From assembly GCA_938074205.1 (NCBI GenBank), contig CALJES010000003.1:272649-336648 (forward strand): 64,000 bases of DNA, written 5' to 3'. The position numbers were made by a program, and so were the translations under genes. Below the pieces are notes generated by a model. That model did no database searches. It was not told where the DNA came from and saw only the letters and a list, made by a program, of their open reading frames with translations. Of the stretch, positions 61,718-64,000 are shown piece by piece. Positions within the stretch are counted from its first letter, which is position 1. Each line of letters begins with the position of its first letter. Source of the DNA: an uncultured bacterium. Its GTDB lineage: Bacteria > Armatimonadota > UBA5829.

Positions 61718-64000
61718 CTATTCCTCTGCGCTTTCCTCTTCCTCGTCAAGATCGAGGGTGAGCGGTTTGGCGGGCTCTTTCCACTCAGGCGGCTGGATGC
61801 CGAAGAGAGGTTGAAGCATCATATGCCACGCCCTAAACTCGGGGAACTCGTCAGCGGCGGTCTTTTCCTTGCCCTTGCCGGGGAAGCGAACTGCCGCCGG
61901 AGCGGCTTTCACAAGCGCATGCATCAGCTTTGCGCAGGGGCTGTCGCCGCGCCAACCCATTTGGTTTGCCAAAGTCTTGGCGTTGGCTATACCGTTCTGC
62001 TCGGTCTGGCCATCAAAGAAACGCAGTGCTAGCGCGTGGCACATATCAATGACGGTGCTAAAGTATTCGTCGCGCGGATGCACTTTGCGGCCCGTAACAA
62101 TTCTTTTTTTGGGCCCGCCGAACAAAGCAACCTGCTCAGCTTCGCTTTTGATTGGCTTTTCGCGCCTGCGTGCCGAGGCGGGCAGCATCCAGACCTCATC
62201 CCCCTTGGATTCCACCAGACCAGTAGCCTTAAGCCGGGAGACATCCATGCCCACAGCCTTTCCAAGAAGCGAAGCCTCATTGAACCTGAACCGGGCGGCG
62301 CCCAGAACGTCCCAGCATAGCAGATAAAACCGGCTTTCAGGGTCAACCCCTTCTAGGCCGCGTTCGGCAAGTTGCTCCTCTCTCCACTCGGCTACCGCAT
62401 CTGCTGCGGCTTGGATGGCCTCAAGCGTGCTCACTCGCTCGCCCGTGTCTCTACGTACTTCAGCGTAGCGGCTGAATACCTCCATTGCCGGGCCGAAAGA
62501 GCCGACCAACTGGTCAACCGCGTTAAGCCCCTCTGCTTTAAGCCTTGCCGCCGTTCTTCGAGCAGCATTTCTGATTTCCTGGAGCATGGCTGCGTCGTAG
62601 TAGTGCGTGCCCGCGTTCGAGTCGCGTTTTCGGCAAACGAGGATAACGCTGCTCTGCGCGGCGTTTTTGCGCGCCTGGTGAAGACTGTGCTGGCTTTCGG
62701 TCTGGACAGGCCAGGTGGCTGTGATTGTAAACCCGGCGTCTATTAGGGATTCAAAAAGCGCAGCCCATGCCGACTGTTGCTTGTGAGTAAACATCACGGT
62801 CAAAACACCGTCGTCGCGGAGCACCCTATAAGCTTCCCTGAAAGTGTCTTTCATCAGTTTCTGGTAGAACTCGTGGGCTTTAGCCCTTGCCTCGGCAGTG
62901 TTCAGCGCGCCGTTGTTACGATGTCTGGTTACGTTAACAACAGCTTCCTGGTCTCGATCGCATAGATATGTGCTGAACCATTCCGGCCTGCGGTGCCCCT
63001 GGGTGCGCTTTAGCCACACGTAGAAGAAGTCTGCAAGTTCTGAGTATTGCACGTTGTCCGCATAGGGAGGGTCAACAACTATTGCAGTGACGCTTCGGTC
63101 TTCAAGATGAGGCAGGCTAGTGGCGCTACCATGGGTGATGGTGACGGGTTTTGACGTTTGCGAATGAGGCAGGTTAGCAAGCTTTTCGTATGCCTCTAGC
63201 ACATTGTCTATCGCCCAATCCAGCCCGCTTCCTGCAACACAGGCGGCCATCTCACAAAACGTGGCCTTAAATGCGAAGTCGTGCCGCTGAAATCCGTGGG
63301 CAATAACAGTTCTCGACGCATGCCACACAGCCTGAGTTGAGTTATAATCGGCGAACTTATCCAGCGCTATCGCCAGCATATGTACTATCGCCTCTCCAAG
63401 TTCTTCTCCCTCTTTGGCGATTATCTCAGTACGGAGCTTTTTGAGTTCCTCAACAAGCGTGCCCATAGCTAGAAGCTGGCGAGGGGAGAACATGTCGGCG
63501 AAGCATTTCATTCCGGCCCTGAGCGGCTCTCTCGTCTTTTCGCCGAATGGGATATTTTCCGTAGGTATGATGCCGTCTCTTTCCCACTGTGGTCGGAGCC
63601 TGGCAAGTTCCTGTTCGGCAGCTTCGAGGGCACGGCGATCTGTGTCATCGGCAGGCCGGAACTCAAGCTTGGTGGTTGCCTTGGTGGCGACTGCGTATAG
63701 CACGCTGCCCATCTTGCCCTGCTGAGCCATGGCTTTTATATAGTCCTCCGGTATTACTGTGCCGGTGAACAGCGATATGCCCTTGCCGCCTGAATAGGTC
63801 GGCTGTGGAGGCTCCCTAAGTTGACCGGCTGACCTGCCCACTTCGCGGATGCGGATTGTCCACTTGCCGGCGTCTTTATCTAGCACTATAGGCTCAGCAA
63901 CTATGTGCAGCCCGTGTTTCGGGCGTGACAGGCTCCAATCCGGAACGAGCGGAGTCGGATGCCCCGTGTCCGGACACGGAACTGTGCGAGCGAAGATGTA
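61718..64000 (-). CDS. DUF1156-type DNA adenine methyltransferase, 5' end beyond window
   Basis: A C-terminal part (761 codons seen) of a large methyltransferase; the frame stays open to base 64000, so its start lies outside. Near the edge a zinc-like block reads VPCPDTGHPTPLVPDW, typical of DUF1156-family proteins. The catalytic motif VVDPPYADNVQYSEL (DPPY, complement of about 63050-63095) marks an N6-adenine methyltransferase. GVLTVMFTHKQQSAWAAL and the SAM-binding GSATSLPHL region complete the fold. The last 200 residues are a wHTH-like region and an acidic tail. It probably marks self DNA in a restriction-like defence system with the helicase behind it. I cannot see its target-recognition part. 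Confidence 0.85.
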   Translation of the reverse strand, partial: YIFARTVPCPDTGHPTPLVPDWSLSRPKHGLHIVAEPIVLDKDAGKWTIRIREVGRSAGQLREPPQPTYSGGKGISLFTGTVIPEDYIKAMAQQGKMGSVLYAVATKATTKLEFRPADDTDRRALEAAEQELARLRPQWERDGIIPTENIPFGEKTREPLRAGMKCFADMFSPRQLLAMGTLVEELKKLRTEIIAKEGEELGEAIVHMLAIALDKFADYNSTQAVWHASRTVIAHGFQRHDFAFKATFCEMAACVAGSGLDWAIDNVLEAYEKLANLPHSQTSKPVTITHGSATSLPHLEDRSVTAIVVDPPYADNVQYSELADFFYVWLKRTQGHRRPEWFSTYLCDRDQEAVVNVTRHRNNGALNTAEARAKAHEFYQKLMKDTFREAYRVLRDDGVLTVMFTHKQQSAWAALFESLIDAGFTITATWPVQTESQHSLHQARKNAAQSSVILVCRKRDSNAGTHYYDAAMLQEIRNAARRTAARLKAEGLNAVDQLVGSFGPAMEVFSRYAEVRRDTGERVSTLEAIQAAADAVAEWREEQLAERGLEGVDPESRFYLLCWDVLGAARFRFNEASLLGKAVGMDVSRLKATGLVESKGDEVWMLPASARRREKPIKSEAEQVALFGGPKKRIVTGRKVHPRDEYFSTVIDMCHALALRFFDGQTEQNGIANAKTLANQMGWRGDSPCAKLMHALVKAAPAAVRFPGKGKEKTAADEFPEFRAWHMMLQPLFGIQPPEWKEPAKPLTLDLDEEEESAEE

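Overview
The window reads as chromosomal DNA of a diderm (Gram-negative-type) bacterium of medium GC. Apolipoprotein N-acyltransferase, a lipobox protein and twin-arginine export are all present. A leucine T-box, radical-SAM AmrS, the PDZ/radical-SAM DUF512 protein, a WYL regulator and Tat-exported sulfatase and TIM-barrel proteins sit in one stretch. This mixture fits Armatimonadota or a neighbouring phylum best, but that placement is an inference from gene content and not firm. There is no rRNA, tRNA, CRISPR array, insertion sequence or phage module. Start codons are often GTG or TTG behind a clear Shine-Dalgarno (SD) site, and several starts were moved downstream on that basis.

Layout. 0-5.4 kb: a small Cys-rich protein, YjbQ, and a leftward unit of an exported protein, TatC and a MrfA-type helicase. 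5.7-15.4 kb: D-lyxose isomerase, a PIG-L deacetylase, FtsY, a family 2 glycosyltransferase, glutamate dehydrogenase with a structured leader, a nitroreductase, a CcmE-like protein with siroheme synthase, Lnt, a lipoprotein and a 55-residue small protein. 15.7-22.7 kb: GreA, LysS, a WYL regulator and a 1218-residue multidomain amidase. 23-26.7 kb: a LeuB-type dehydrogenase, a Cys-rich MarR regulator overlapping an IscU scaffold, an Nfu protein and a ferredoxin-tailed aldo/keto reductase. 26.9-33.6 kb: a sugar/sulfate cluster (sulfatase, class II aldolase, epimerase, divergent TIM-barrel protein) and a PAS-GAF-PAS switch kinase.

33.9-48.2 kb is the metabolic core. A T-box leader with a CTC (Leu) specifier precedes ilvD-ilvB-ilvN-(membrane protein)-ilvC-leuA. 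A second unit with its own promoter follows: a UroD-family protein, leuC, leuD, cimA, ispH and the DUF512 protein, ending in a strong hairpin. Together with the LeuB-type gene at 23 kb this is enough for valine, leucine and, through citramalate, isoleucine synthesis without threonine deaminase. 48-58 kb carries ordinary genes: zinc alcohol dehydrogenase, an orphan receiver, AmrS, a beta-hydroxyacid dehydrogenase, bifunctional nuclease, Rho, Hpt and GuaA.

58.1 kb to the right edge is an accessory unit transcribed leftward: a DUF1156-type N6-adenine methyltransferase that runs off the window, followed 3 bp later by a phospholipase-D/SNF2 helicase fusion. This looks like a phage-defence (methylase-helicase) locus whose remaining genes should lie just beyond base 64000.

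Three genes (11813, 14376, 41393) lack an SD and have a -10 box 12-13 bp before the start codon, which points to leaderless mRNAs.
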